Assembly (NCBI GenBank): GCA_904419005.1
Contig: CAJFQI010000001.1
Coordinates: 1-64,000, forward strand
Reading direction: 5' to 3'
Source of the DNA: Candidatus Avimonas faecium
GTDB lineage: Bacteria > Bacillota > Clostridia > Oscillospirales > Acutalibacteraceae
Length of the DNA stretch: 64,000 bases
Below, one piece after another: positions 34,769 through 44,212 of this stretch. Position numbers and translations under genes: made by a program. Position 1 is the first letter of the stretch; each line of letters starts with the position of its first letter. A model generated the notes under the pieces. The model saw only the letters and a program-made list of their open reading frames with translations, had not been told where the DNA came from and did no database searches.

Positions 34769-35165
34769 CGCGCTGTACGCGCTTTTGAAAAACGAGGGGC
34801 TGACCTGCGTCGTCTCGCGGGGCGGCGCCCTTTACCGCTCGGAAGAGCACGGCATCCGCCCGCTGATGCATTGGCTGCGCGCCGAACCGGATTTCTGCCG
34901 GGGCGGGCTGGCGGCTGACCGCGTGATCGGCAAGGCGGCCGCGATGCTCTTTGTCTACGGCGGAATCCGCGCGGTGCGCGCCGGGGTGATCAGCGAGCTT
35001 GCCTTGGCCGTCTTTCAGAAGGCGGGGGTGGAAGCGGAATACGAGACGCTCGTCCCCCACATCATCAACCGCGACCATACCGGCTACTGCCCGATGGAGA
35101 CGCTGGTGGCCGATCTGGACGATCCGGCGGAAGCGTTCGCGCGGCTTGGCGAAAAGGTGCGGTAA
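34755..35165 (+). CDS. DUF1893 family protein
   Basis: The 136-residue protein matches DUF1893: LTCVVSRGGALYRSEEHGIRP (residues 16-36), AADRVIGKAAAMLFVYGGIRA near 55, VISELALAVFQKAGV near 80 and NRDHTGYCPMETLVAD near 112. The structure of this family resembles cytidine-deaminase-type folds, as I recall, but a biochemical function is not established. It overlaps the ECF S-component gene, which may indicate a role in metabolism of the transported compound. A strong terminator (35292-35328) follows. Confidence 0.88.
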   Translation: MDGIDALYALLKNEGLTCVVSRGGALYRSEEHGIRPLMHWLRAEPDFCRGGLAADRVIGKAAAMLFVYGGIRAVRAGVISELALAVFQKAGVEAEYETLVPHIINRDHTGYCPMETLVADLDDPAEAFARLGEKVR

Positions 35166-35291
35166 TCGGGGACGGCCGCCGTCACGCGGGCTTCCGGCCG
35201 CCATGCCGCCGGCTCCTTTTGTCCGGTAGCCATCTTCTCCCGCGCATTTCCGCCCCGGCTTTTGTCCCCGGCGTGGCTGCTCTTGACGCTG

Positions 35292-35328
35292 AAAAGCCGC
35301 CTGCTTAAACAGCAGGCGGCTTTTTTTT
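35292..35328. terminator. Bidirectional intrinsic terminator
   Basis: A perfect 14-bp stem (35292-35305 with 35311-35324) is followed by eight T residues. It lies between the convergent DUF1893 gene and the 28-kb minus-strand cluster. The rest of the gap 35166-35497 shows nothing else. Confidence 0.92.
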
Positions 35329-35497
35329 GCCGTTTTGTGGTAAGCGAAGGCCCGCCGCATCCTGCCCCCTCCGCGGGGCAAAACAAGGAGCGGACACGTT
35401 CAGCGCGGAGCAAAGGCCTCAGGAGGCTTTCCAAGTTCGGCGGGAGATTGGTGGCAGCAGGCATTCGGCGGGCAAGCGCCCCGCCTTCTGCGCAGGC

Positions 35498-36733
35498 TTA
35501 CTCGTAGCGGCAGGCTTCCTCCAAAGCGATCTCCTGCCAGCGCCACAGATTCTGCGGGCGGTGATTGACCGTGGTGATATCCTTAAGGATAATGTCGCAG
35601 TTGGTATGGTTGCGGCGGCAGGCCTCGACAATGCGGCGGATTTCTCCGCGGATCACCTCTTCATCCAGGGAGTCCGTCGCCACAAACGCGGGATTGGGCT
35701 TGGCGGCGATCACATAATCGCCGGCGATCGCATCCGCCGCCACGTCCACATCCGCCCATGGGGAGATCGAGATTTTCCGCAGGTGCGGGATCTGCCGCAG
35801 GATGTCGATTTTGCGGTCAAGCGCCTCGCAGCACCCGTAATAGACCAGCCCGAAAGGCGCCATCGCCCTTTTCATATATTGGATGTCAAATTCGTCGTGC
35901 ATCGCCGGGGAAACCGAAGACAGGATCTGGGCCAGGCCCCGCCCCCACACCTGGTCAAGCTTGACATGGCGGGGGTCGGGATGGAGCACATGGTTGAGCG
36001 AGGAGGCGCAGTTCATCTCATAGGCGTCGCCGTTGAGCAGGTTCAGCTCCTCAAACTGGTACATCATATCCAGGAAGATGTCGGTCAGCTTGGAAACCAG
36101 GCCGTGCATCAGCTCCGGCCGGTCTACCAGGTCAATCAGCAGGTTGTCCACGCCGCAGATCTGCGCAATATCGTCCCAGGTTTTGCAGCCCAGCCAGTAG
36201 CCGGTATTTTCGCCGGTGAGACGGACCGGCACCAGGTCGCCGATCATGGCGGAAATCTTCTCCGCCCTTTCCACCGAGGCCTTGGCGTCATAGGTCACCT
36301 TGACGTTGTGCAGCTTGGCGAGATCCTCCGGCTCCTGGATCTGGTTGACGAATTTTACCGTCTGTGCGTTTTCCGGGACGCCCTCCGCCCGTTTCTCCGC
36401 CTGCCAGATGATGCCGTAATCCGACACCGAAAACACCTTATGGATCGGCACATAGGGGATCAGCACCATGTCGGCCCTCATATGCGTCCACTTATACAGG
36501 TTGGTGCGGAAAAAGGCCTCGATATCCCGGCAGTCCGGATCCTTGCAGCGGATCGTCAGCTCGCCTTCCCCGTCCAGCTCCTCCCAGGGCAGCTCCTCAA
36601 TCAACACGATCGGCCGGGTCCTGACCAGGTCGTTGACCTGCCGGTGCATCAGAATATGCCGCAGGTTGTCGTCGCTTACGGCCGCCTCGGCATAGCGTCC
36701 GGCCAGGCTGCGCAGAATCTCGCGATCATCCAT
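35498..36733 (-). CDS. URO-D-fold protein A (methyltransferase-like)
   Basis: The 411-residue protein looks like a divergent uroporphyrinogen-decarboxylase-fold protein of the kind that includes corrinoid methyltransferases. Its C-terminal half has HDEFDIQYMKRAMAPFGLVY followed by YGCCEALDRKI, in the position where MtaA-like enzymes have HxCG. KISISPWADVDVAADAIAG and NPAFVATDSLDEEVIRGEI follow. Cys-Cys may replace the His-Cys zinc ligands. The ATG at 36733 (eight bases after AAGGAGG) is preferred over an ATG two codons upstream. It is the last gene of the cluster, 107 bp after the SGNH hydrolase gene. Genuine heme synthesis is unlikely because the sequence lacks the HemE N-terminal motif. Confidence 0.75.
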   Translation of the reverse strand: MDDREILRSLAGRYAEAAVSDDNLRHILMHRQVNDLVRTRPIVLIEELPWEELDGEGELTIRCKDPDCRDIEAFFRTNLYKWTHMRADMVLIPYVPIHKVFSVSDYGIIWQAEKRAEGVPENAQTVKFVNQIQEPEDLAKLHNVKVTYDAKASVERAEKISAMIGDLVPVRLTGENTGYWLGCKTWDDIAQICGVDNLLIDLVDRPELMHGLVSKLTDIFLDMMYQFEELNLLNGDAYEMNCASSLNHVLHPDPRHVKLDQVWGRGLAQILSSVSPAMHDEFDIQYMKRAMAPFGLVYYGCCEALDRKIDILRQIPHLRKISISPWADVDVAADAIAGDYVIAAKPNPAFVATDSLDEEVIRGEIRRIVEACRRNHTNCDIILKDITTVNHRPQNLWRWQEIALEEACRYE

Positions 36734-36840
36734 AACCATATCCTCCTTATCCATTTGCCGTGTACCCGCGTCCGCCCCGGCCGCGCCGGAGAGAGCCCCG
36801 TCCCGCTGCGCGCCCGAAATTCCCCGGGCGCCGTCGCCGC

Positions 36841-37623
36841 TCAGATGCGGACGGTTTCCCCCGCATCCTGCCGGCCGCCGACAAAGGTATGCACCGTTTG
36901 CCGAATCACCGTCAGGAGCTCCTCCTCGGCCGCGGGGCCCTGCGGATCGCACGGCACAAAGGGATTGCAGCGGATATCCTTGCCAAAAAGCGTCTCATAC
37001 CAGGCGGCGGCAACGGCATAACGGCCGTAGGTCCAGCCCATATGGAACCCGTCCCGGCAGAGGGAGAGGCCGCCCTTCGCATAGCAGAAGGCCGGCGTCC
37101 CCCGCAGCGCCTGGATCACATCGCCGCTGGGGATCAGCGGCAGGCCCAGGTCGGCGGCAGCTTGGCTATAAGCGTCCTTAAGCCGGATGTACATTTCGTT
37201 CTGATTGCGGTGGTACAGGGGGAACGCCCCGTGGTCGCTGTCGGTTTCATAAGCCCATGTCTCGTGAAGGTATATCCCGGCATGGGGCGCCAGCGCCTTG
37301 ACAAAGCCGACCAGCTGCGCCAGGTAGGGCTCATAGGTTTCCGGCTGGCCGCTGAAATGGCTGGCCTGCTGCAGCGTCACCACATCCCAGGCCTCCTCCG
37401 CCAGGCTGTCCCGCAGGGAAACCATCTCGCCGGTATCCCTCCCATTGCATTCGCGGCAGTAGGCCGCGCCGCCGCTGAGGACATTTTCCCAGTGGGTCTC
37501 AAGCGAGCAGCCGGGAATAAACAAATTGACGATCTTGCTTTCCGCCCCGCCCGCCTCTGCCAGGTCGTGCAGATAGGCGGTGGCATCCTGGGAAAAGCTG
37601 TTGCCGATGGCCAAAATCTTCAT
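36841..37623 (-). CDS. SGNH-type hydrolase (DUF4886)
   Basis: The 260-residue protein begins with ILAIGNSFSQDATAYL, the DUF4886 version of the GDS block I with nucleophile Ser (residue 9), then FIPGCSLETHWEN, DVVTLQQASHFSG (block III-like) and a C-terminal DGFHMGW that supplies the catalytic Asp and His. There is no signal peptide, so it works in the cytoplasm. SGNH hydrolases remove ester groups, and here the likely substrate is an acylated sugar or glycan fragment, given the alpha-mannosidase gene five bases upstream. Good ribosome binding site GGAGG. Confidence 0.88.
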   Translation of the reverse strand: MKILAIGNSFSQDATAYLHDLAEAGGAESKIVNLFIPGCSLETHWENVLSGGAAYCRECNGRDTGEMVSLRDSLAEEAWDVVTLQQASHFSGQPETYEPYLAQLVGFVKALAPHAGIYLHETWAYETDSDHGAFPLYHRNQNEMYIRLKDAYSQAAADLGLPLIPSGDVIQALRGTPAFCYAKGGLSLCRDGFHMGWTYGRYAVAAAWYETLFGKDIRCNPFVPCDPQGPAAEEELLTVIRQTVHTFVGGRQDAGETVRI

Positions 37624-37628
37624 TTTCT

Positions 37629-40472
37629 TCAGCCTCCAAAAACCACTTTGACCGTTCGCAGCGAATAGGGGGACAGGGGGACGGAAATACGCTCCCCCTC
37701 TGCCGGCAGCCGGCAGTCCGGCTCCTGCTCCAGCAAATCGGTGAGCACCGCCCGCTCCACCGGACGGCGGAAAGCGACCGACGCCGTGCCGGCGCGGCCC
37801 TGCGTCTCATGCAGCCGCAGGATCAAGGCGCCGCCGTCCTCGGCCAGCTTGACGCTGTCCACCACGGCGCCGTCCGCCTCCACCTCCATCAGGGAGCCGG
37901 CAGCGGGCAGGGAGCCGGGATGGGCGGTGTCGGCGACGGCCTGGATGGGGCTGTCGTACCGCTCCGCCTGACGGCACATGGCCGCGGGATCGGCCGTATC
38001 CGCCGGCGCCAGCTTCAAAACAAAGGGCGTCTCCCCCGCCTCCGGACAGGGATCCGGATTGTAGGAGGAACGGATCAGGGTAACGCCGAGGCTTCCCGCA
38101 AACCCGCGGAAGCCGTGCCTGGAATCCGACCACAGCATCAGGGCGTCTCCCTCGCTGTCCGGGCGCGAGGCGGCAAAGGAACAGGCCGGCTGATCCAGGT
38201 CCGCCTCCTGGCGGGCGATCAGCCCCATCGGCACGTCATAGCAGTAGCTCCGGCTGCCGTCCGCCAGCGCGGCATCAAACCGGAGCTGCGGGATCCCGTG
38301 CTCCGGGCTGCCGTATTCCCGCCAATCCGCCCTGCCGGCAAAGGTCAGCGCCGGGCTGCCGTCGTCCAGGGAAACCTCTATCTCAAGGCGGGAGTTCCCG
38401 ACGGCGGCCTGCATCCGGATGGCCTGGCGCAGCGGGCCGTCCGCCGTTTTCCGAATACGGACGTTTTCTATCGCCGTTTCCGACATCCAGCGCCCGTCAA
38501 TCCAGGCGGTCATCCCCTTGTCGGTATCCTCATACAGGAAACGAAAGCCGGCGCCTCCCCGGGAGGCATCAAGGTACTCATGGCCGTCCCTAAGCCGCAC
38601 CAGGGACAGCAGCCTGCCGTCCCGCGGGGAAAACGAGGCCCGTACCAGGGCGTTTTCCAGGACAAAGACGTCCGGACGCGCCAGCCGCTCGCAGCCGTCG
38701 GCCAGCCGGCCTCCCCGCACCGGCAGGTCGTCCTTGTCCCGGATCCCCAGGACACGGTAGCCAAAGGCCGGGATTTCCGTCTGTACCAGCGCCGTCACAT
38801 ACGAATGGCTCCAATAGCTGTTGAACCCGCCTGTCAGGACCTGGCAGGGCACCAGCTGCCCCTTCTCGTCGTAAAAGGCCAGCAGCCCCACGTCCCGGGG
38901 GCTCCAATCCCAAACGGTGATCTCCACCGTCTCCCGCCGTGCAAAGGCGGAAGGGTTCCACAAGAAGACCGTGCGTCCCGCGCCCGCCCGGAGGACAGCC
39001 TGGGACGTCTGCCCCTTTTCCGCGCCGGAACCGGCTCCAGCGCCCAGAAGCAGCGGGTTCGCGGGCCCGGCGTCGGCAAAGCAGGCCGTGTCCGCCTTTT
39101 CCGCCAGAGAGCGCAGCGCCCGCTGCCGCACCGTATTGGCCAGGGCGCCCGCCTGCTGCAGGCACCCCAAAGCGTATTCCCGGCTTTCCCGCACGCAGGA
39201 GCCGGGGAGGATGTCGTGGAACTGCTGGAACAGCAGCTTTTCCCAGCCGCGGGCTAAGGCGCGGCGGTCATAGGCCTCCCCGCCCGCCAAATAATCCAGC
39301 GCCGCGGAGCACTCGGCCTGCTGCAGCATCCGCTGGGTGCGGCGGGCCGCGGCCTTGATGCGGGTCTGGGTGGTATAGCAGCCGGTATACACCGGGTTGC
39401 GCTCACCGCACAGGACGGGAAGCCCGACGGCGTCCCGGTCAAGGGTCTCGTAGAATTCCCGCAGCGTGCCGAACCGCAGCCGGGGATACAGCGGCCAGCT
39501 CATGCAGTCCCGGAGCCGGTCCAGATCCCGCCGGGTAGGCCCGCCGCCGTGATCCCCCACGCCGTAAAGCTTCAGCATCGTTTTCTGGCCGGAAGCCGCG
39601 CAGTCCGCCAGCTTGCCCGCCAAGAGGCTGTGATCCACAATCGCGCTGTAGAAGGCGGAATCCATATAGGAAAGCACCTGCGCGCCGGACGGGGCCTGCC
39701 ACCGGGAGATCGCCGGCCCGGCCCAGCCCCGGTTGAAATAATAATACCGGATCCCCGCGGCGGCGAGAATCTCCGGCGTATGGAGGGGGTGCCCGAAGGT
39801 ATCCGGCTCAAAATCTATGCACAAATCCTCCTCCCGAAGGGAGAGCAGCCGGGAAAGGTACCGCTTGGTATACAGGATCTGCCGCGCCTGGCTTTCGGCA
39901 TTGGGCAGGTTCTTATCCGCCTCCACCCAGGTGGAAGCGGTCACCTCCAGCCGCCCCTCCTGAACCCGGCGGCGCAGCTCATCCAGCATGGCAGGGGGGC
40001 CGTATTCCTCCACGATGCGGTAAACCGACGCCTGGGACTGGCTGAAGCGGAAATCCGGGTACTCCCGCATCAGGGCCAGCACGGTGGACAGGGTGTCCAG
40101 CACCACCTGCACCGTCTCCTCAAAGCCCCAGGTCCAGTTCATATCAATATGGGCGTGGCCGATGCAGAGGACTTGGTATTCCTTGGCGGGGATGCCGATT
40201 TTCAGGGCTTCCTGCTCCGCTTGCAGGCAGTCCTCCCGCGCAACGTACCCGTTTGCCCGGTAGCGCTCCGCCGCCTCCCGCACAATGGGAAGCAGCTCCG
40301 CGTCATAACGGCCGTCCTGCTGCGCGGACAGCTCCGTCAAAAACTGCATCTGGGCAAACAGCCGGGACTGCCAGTAAAGAGGGCGCTCCTCTATATAGGT
40401 GGGATACTGCGAGGAAAAGCTGTTTCCGGACGGCACCTCAAGCCGGTGCAGGGCGGCGGCCAGTTGACTCAT
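37629..40472 (-). CDS. Glycoside hydrolase family 38 alpha-mannosidase
   Basis: The 947-residue protein has the GH38 catalytic motifs: GHAHIDMNWTWGF with the zinc-binding His and Asp near residue 125, the nucleophile region FEPDTFGHPLHTPEIL near 220, GVGDHGGGPTRRDLD near 300 and QFHDILPGS near 420. Beta-sandwich domains fill residues 500-947 (ARPDVFVLENALVRASF is typical). There is no signal peptide, so it is intracellular and would act on imported oligosaccharides. The ATG at 40472 follows AGGGAGGAA. It lies between the MFS transporter and the SGNH hydrolase genes. Exact linkage (alpha-1,3, 1,6 or other) cannot be told. Confidence 0.93.
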   Translation of the reverse strand: MSQLAAALHRLEVPSGNSFSSQYPTYIEERPLYWQSRLFAQMQFLTELSAQQDGRYDAELLPIVREAAERYRANGYVAREDCLQAEQEALKIGIPAKEYQVLCIGHAHIDMNWTWGFEETVQVVLDTLSTVLALMREYPDFRFSQSQASVYRIVEEYGPPAMLDELRRRVQEGRLEVTASTWVEADKNLPNAESQARQILYTKRYLSRLLSLREEDLCIDFEPDTFGHPLHTPEILAAAGIRYYYFNRGWAGPAISRWQAPSGAQVLSYMDSAFYSAIVDHSLLAGKLADCAASGQKTMLKLYGVGDHGGGPTRRDLDRLRDCMSWPLYPRLRFGTLREFYETLDRDAVGLPVLCGERNPVYTGCYTTQTRIKAAARRTQRMLQQAECSAALDYLAGGEAYDRRALARGWEKLLFQQFHDILPGSCVRESREYALGCLQQAGALANTVRQRALRSLAEKADTACFADAGPANPLLLGAGAGSGAEKGQTSQAVLRAGAGRTVFLWNPSAFARRETVEITVWDWSPRDVGLLAFYDEKGQLVPCQVLTGGFNSYWSHSYVTALVQTEIPAFGYRVLGIRDKDDLPVRGGRLADGCERLARPDVFVLENALVRASFSPRDGRLLSLVRLRDGHEYLDASRGGAGFRFLYEDTDKGMTAWIDGRWMSETAIENVRIRKTADGPLRQAIRMQAAVGNSRLEIEVSLDDGSPALTFAGRADWREYGSPEHGIPQLRFDAALADGSRSYCYDVPMGLIARQEADLDQPACSFAASRPDSEGDALMLWSDSRHGFRGFAGSLGVTLIRSSYNPDPCPEAGETPFVLKLAPADTADPAAMCRQAERYDSPIQAVADTAHPGSLPAAGSLMEVEADGAVVDSVKLAEDGGALILRLHETQGRAGTASVAFRRPVERAVLTDLLEQEPDCRLPAEGERISVPLSPYSLRTVKVVFGG

Positions 40473-40485
40473 AGAAGGTTCCTCC

Positions 40486-41739
40486 CTACGTTTCCTCTGG
40501 GGAAACGGTGTCTTGGCAATAGGATTTCCAGCGGCGCACACCGGCGGCGCAGAAGGCCAGCCCCGCCACCGCCATCAGCGACCAGGAAAGGATGGTCGCC
40601 TGCCAGCCGTACCGCTGCGCCAGCACGACAATGCCGTAAGAGGACAGCGCGCTGCCGAGATGGGTACAGGTGTTCAGGACCCCCGACACGGTGGAAGCCC
40701 GGCCAAAGCGGGCCAGGCGGGCCGGCACCATGCAGATCAGCAGCAGGTTCACGCCGTTGGAGCAGGCGGTCACCACCGCCGCCAGCAGCACCGCCGCCAG
40801 CGGGCTGTCAATGGGCAGAAGCCCGAGGGCCAGCGCGGCCGCGGCGCTCCCGCCGAACAGCAGGGCGGAAAAGCCCAATTCATTGTGCAGCCAGCGGCGG
40901 TACAGGACCGAAACCAGCAGGTAGCTCAGGATGTTGAACAGCGGCAAAACCACCGAGCTGAAAATCGACAGCGAGGTGCCCAGATGGAAGGTATCCACCA
41001 GATAGCTGGGAACCCAGGTGATCACGCCGTCCCGCAGCGCGCCCTGGAAAACGATGGCCAGCATGATGCAGAGCAGCTCCGCCGAAAGCAGCAGCTTCCA
41101 GGCCGAGCCCGCGCTTTGCTTTTGCTGTACGGCTTCCTCCTCCGCCGGCACGGCCGTCCTTTCCAGCCGGGGCAGCCACAGGGCCCAGAGCAACGCCACC
41201 CCTGCCGTCAGCAGCGCCGAGAAATAAAACACATACCGCCAGCTTCCCAGCAGGATCCCCAGCGGCGCAATCAGGTAAATCGCCATCGAAGCCGCCATGC
41301 TGGCGATGGACACCTGCACCGAAACCCGCTGGAAATCCCCGATTTTCAGCAGGCCCGTCAGGATCTTGACCATCGGCGGCCAGATCATGGCCAGCGCCAG
41401 CCCGTTGCACCCCCAGATCACCGCCATCAGGGCGGCGGAGTGGACCAAGGGCATCAGCAGATTGGTCAGGGCGCCGACCAGCAGGCCGCCGGTGATCAGC
41501 CGGCGGGGGTCCAGCCGGTCGCCCAGCACGCCGCTGAGCAGCTGCCCGGAGCAATAGGTGACCTGCTGGACCACTACCACCAGGGAAACGGCGGTGGCCG
41601 CCATGTTTTCCGACCGCACGATCTCCGCCACCACGGTGGAGAAGGTCAGCCGCGCCATATAGTTGCAAAAATAGACGGCGCTGCACAGCAGCGATAAAAA
41701 GCAGATTGAAGATTTCGATGTCAGCTTATAGGCGGCCAT
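40486..41739 (-). CDS. MFS transporter
   Basis: The 417-residue protein has about 12 hydrophobic segments, and the MFS loop motif GVLGDRLDPRRLITGG (residues 63-78) between helices 2 and 3. The N-terminus ICFLSLLCSAVYFCNYMARLTFS resembles the glycerol-3-phosphate/hexuronate branch of the superfamily. The start at 41739 has AAGGAAGG seven bases before it, although the frame is open further upstream into the preceding gene. Substrate is unknown; an organic acid or sugar phosphate type is only a guess. It sits between a URO-D-fold gene and the GH38 gene. Confidence 0.88.
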   Translation of the reverse strand: MAAYKLTSKSSICFLSLLCSAVYFCNYMARLTFSTVVAEIVRSENMAATAVSLVVVVQQVTYCSGQLLSGVLGDRLDPRRLITGGLLVGALTNLLMPLVHSAALMAVIWGCNGLALAMIWPPMVKILTGLLKIGDFQRVSVQVSIASMAASMAIYLIAPLGILLGSWRYVFYFSALLTAGVALLWALWLPRLERTAVPAEEEAVQQKQSAGSAWKLLLSAELLCIMLAIVFQGALRDGVITWVPSYLVDTFHLGTSLSIFSSVVLPLFNILSYLLVSVLYRRWLHNELGFSALLFGGSAAAALALGLLPIDSPLAAVLLAAVVTACSNGVNLLLICMVPARLARFGRASTVSGVLNTCTHLGSALSSYGIVVLAQRYGWQATILSWSLMAVAGLAFCAAGVRRWKSYCQDTVSPEET

Positions 41740-41752
41740 ACATACGCCTTCC

Positions 41753-43006
41753 TTACCTTTGGCAATACGGAGGCTTATCGCCCTCCTGGCTGTGATGCTG
41801 CCGGCAGCCCCTGCAATCGCCGTGGTTCTCGCAGTCCTCCGAAGGGCAGGGGCATTCCGCCGGGGCCGGATAGGTGCAGCGGTGCGCTTCCTCCACAAAG
41901 GCCTGGATCAAGCGGTGCTCGCCGTCAAAGAAGTGGTCGGAAGGGCAGAGGATATACCCGCCCCCCTCGCCGGCCTGCTCAAAGCACCGCCGCACCGCCG
42001 CGCGGGTCTCCTCCTCGGAACAGCCCACGAAATAATGGCCCTGGTCAAAGCCGCCGATCATGCACACCCTGTCGCCGATGCGGCGCTTGGCTTCGGCAAG
42101 GTCCACGTCGGCCCCCATCCCCGGCGGGGTAAAGGTCTCCATCGCGTCCGGACCCATCCCCGCCAAATCCTCAAGGATCGGCATCATGCCCCCGCAGGTA
42201 TGGTACGTCACCCGCTGCCCGCATTCGTGAAGGAGCGCAATCAGCGGCTGGTCAAAGGGGATGACAAATTCCCGCAGCATAGCCGGGGAAATCACCGTTG
42301 AGGAGGCGTCTCCCCCGCCCAGCTCAATCAGGTCGTACCGCACCCCTTTGAGGGAGCGGATGTATTCCTTTTTGCCTTCCTGCAGGACGCCGCAGGCATA
42401 TTTCACCCACGCAGGGTCGTCAAAGCTCTCAAGGATCAAATTTTCAATGCCGAACAGGCAGGCAAGATCCTGGAAGCAGCCGGGCTGGCCGAAGGGGGCC
42501 GAGCTGACCACCGAGCCGCGCACCAGCGCTTCCTGCCCCACCTCGTCGGCGATGCGGTTGATGGCCTGCCCGTCGCAGCGATAGCGGGGCGCATAGCGTT
42601 CAACCAGCTCGATATCCCGCTTGTTTTTCAGCAGATGCTCCTTGACCCAGGAGGTAAACGGGTTTTCCTGCAAAACCGTGGTCAGGTCCCCTCCGGGGGT
42701 ATGCATGGTATAACGGAAGGTGCGGTACTGCGGGTCGGGGAGCTCCTCTACCTCTACGCGCCAATCCGGCGTGCACAGCAGGCCCTTGACCGGTTCCAGG
42801 TATTCCCCCGCCGCTTCCTCCACCCGGAAGGCCTGGGGCCAGACGATGGGGTCAAAGCCCATCGCCTTATGGTAGGAAAGGGGATCCATCCCGCCCTCGT
42901 AGGTATTCAGGTAATACGGCATCAGATGGTGCGTGGTAACCGGTAGCCGGTCGGTGGGCCGGCGCTCAAGGGCGGCGATCAGCCGCTGTTTAGCCGTCAT
43001 AATCAT
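41753..43006 (-). CDS. URO-D-fold protein B with a Cys-rich C-terminal tail
   Basis: The 417-residue protein has the URO-D-fold layout and the zinc-ligand set of methylcobamide methyltransferases: RVTYHTCGGMMPIL (His-x-Cys, about residue 275) and a third Cys in GGYILCPSDHFF (about 365). This suggests it can activate a thiol or methyl-acceptor like MtaA/MtbA, or act on a methyl-donor substrate. After residue 385 there is a tail with CPCPSEDCENHGDCRGC, a cysteine cluster that resembles small clostridial Cys-rich proteins and is absent from normal URO-D enzymes. Thus a second metal site is probable. AGGAGG precedes the ATG at 43006. Confidence 0.82.
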   Translation of the reverse strand: MIMTAKQRLIAALERRPTDRLPVTTHHLMPYYLNTYEGGMDPLSYHKAMGFDPIVWPQAFRVEEAAGEYLEPVKGLLCTPDWRVEVEELPDPQYRTFRYTMHTPGGDLTTVLQENPFTSWVKEHLLKNKRDIELVERYAPRYRCDGQAINRIADEVGQEALVRGSVVSSAPFGQPGCFQDLACLFGIENLILESFDDPAWVKYACGVLQEGKKEYIRSLKGVRYDLIELGGGDASSTVISPAMLREFVIPFDQPLIALLHECGQRVTYHTCGGMMPILEDLAGMGPDAMETFTPPGMGADVDLAEAKRRIGDRVCMIGGFDQGHYFVGCSEEETRAAVRRCFEQAGEGGGYILCPSDHFFDGEHRLIQAFVEEAHRCTYPAPAECPCPSEDCENHGDCRGCRQHHSQEGDKPPYCQR

Positions 43007-43029
43007 AAAGCGCGTCCTCCTGTCCCCTT

Positions 43030-44175
43030 TTATTCATATCGGCCGAATTCCCGGCCCGCCTCGTACAAGGCCCACATGTTTTCCAGCGTGGTGCCCGGCG
43101 GAATATCGTTCCCCTCCCGGAAGACAAACTGCTTGGACAGGGGCTTGACCGATTCTATGACCGTCCGGGAGGCCGCGCGGATCTCCTCCGGCGTCCCCCG
43201 CAGGACCAGCTCCGCCGGCACGCCGCCCTGGATCACCGTCCCCGGGCGCAGCTGCCGGATCAACGCGGCATGGTCAACGGGGAAGCCGGTGTCAAAGGTG
43301 CCGATATGCAGTTCCTCCTGGATCAGCGGGTAATGCCGCGTGGCGTTCCCGCACAGATGGCAGAAGCCCGGCTCGTCCCCCGTGCTCAGCGCCGCCCGCA
43401 GCCTTTTGTGGTAGGGGAGGACAAATTCCCGGTACATCTCCACGCTGAGCAGCTGGATGCTGTCGTCGGCAAAGCCGAAAAAGGGCGACACTTCCGGCTC
43501 GCCCGCATACCGCCGCCACGCCTTGAGGCGCTGGATGGTCGCCTCGGTCAGGTAATCCATCAGCTGATGGAAATAATCCGGGGATTCCAGCATGTCGACA
43601 CAGGCCTCCGCCGCGCCCCGCAGCTCACAGGCCAGGGTAAACATGCCGTCCGTCCACAAAAAAGGCATCCCGATATGGGTGACCGGCAGCCCGTCAATCA
43701 CGGTTTCCCGGGCCAGCTCCGTAAAGCGCTCATGAAAGCGGCGCACCGTCGCCATAAACCCGCCGAACGGGTCGGGGATCCCCCTCTCAAACAGCTCGTT
43801 TTTGTTGTCCTCCCGCAGGAAGGGCAGCGCATAGGGCACCTCGTTGTCGGGGAAGGCAACCTCCGCCCCCAGCCAGGCCGCCTCGTAATAGTTCTGGAAA
43901 TCAAGGTTGACGTTCCAGCCCTCCTCCGGCGGCCCCATGGCGTGATCGCCCGGGATCCGCGTCCGGTAATACGGCTCAAACCCGCACTGAAGCCGGAACA
44001 TGACGTCGGGATCCCGGCTGTACTCCCGGAAGGAGACCCCAGCGGGGTTGGTCGCCGGGCTTTGCACATAATAGCGGTCGGAAACCCCGACGATCACCGG
44101 CATACGCACCGGGTCGCCTGTGCGGAACCGGGCCCAGACCTCCTCCACTTCCCGGTTATGCGCCGCAAAGTCCAT
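43030..44175 (-). CDS. URO-D-fold protein C (methyltransferase-like)
   Basis: The 381-residue protein is a URO-D superfamily member: FRTGDPVRMPVIVGVSDRYY near the N-terminus, GFADDSIQLLSVEMYREFVLP in the middle, then FCHLCGNATRHYPLI (His-x-Cys-Gly-Asn, residues about 270) and FREGNDIPPGTTLENMWALY at the end. In MtaA-type enzymes the last motif begins with a Cys (GCGIPPKTP), whereas here it is Glu, so the zinc site may be different. The ATG at 44175 has AAGGGGGAA upstream. The gene is 37 bp after the GH127 gene and 23 bp before protein B. Confidence 0.82.
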   Translation of the reverse strand: MDFAAHNREVEEVWARFRTGDPVRMPVIVGVSDRYYVQSPATNPAGVSFREYSRDPDVMFRLQCGFEPYYRTRIPGDHAMGPPEEGWNVNLDFQNYYEAAWLGAEVAFPDNEVPYALPFLREDNKNELFERGIPDPFGGFMATVRRFHERFTELARETVIDGLPVTHIGMPFLWTDGMFTLACELRGAAEACVDMLESPDYFHQLMDYLTEATIQRLKAWRRYAGEPEVSPFFGFADDSIQLLSVEMYREFVLPYHKRLRAALSTGDEPGFCHLCGNATRHYPLIQEELHIGTFDTGFPVDHAALIRQLRPGTVIQGGVPAELVLRGTPEEIRAASRTVIESVKPLSKQFVFREGNDIPPGTTLENMWALYEAGREFGRYE

Positions 44176-44212
44176 AGCCGTTCCCCCTTTATCGCATCAA
44201 TTTGGCCGGCGG

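Noticed and set aside
35498-36733. Heme biosynthesis gene hemE
   Set aside because: The URO-D-fold protein is divergent, lies in a glycan cluster with three paralogues, and lacks the HemE N-terminal active-site motif; no other heme gene is near.
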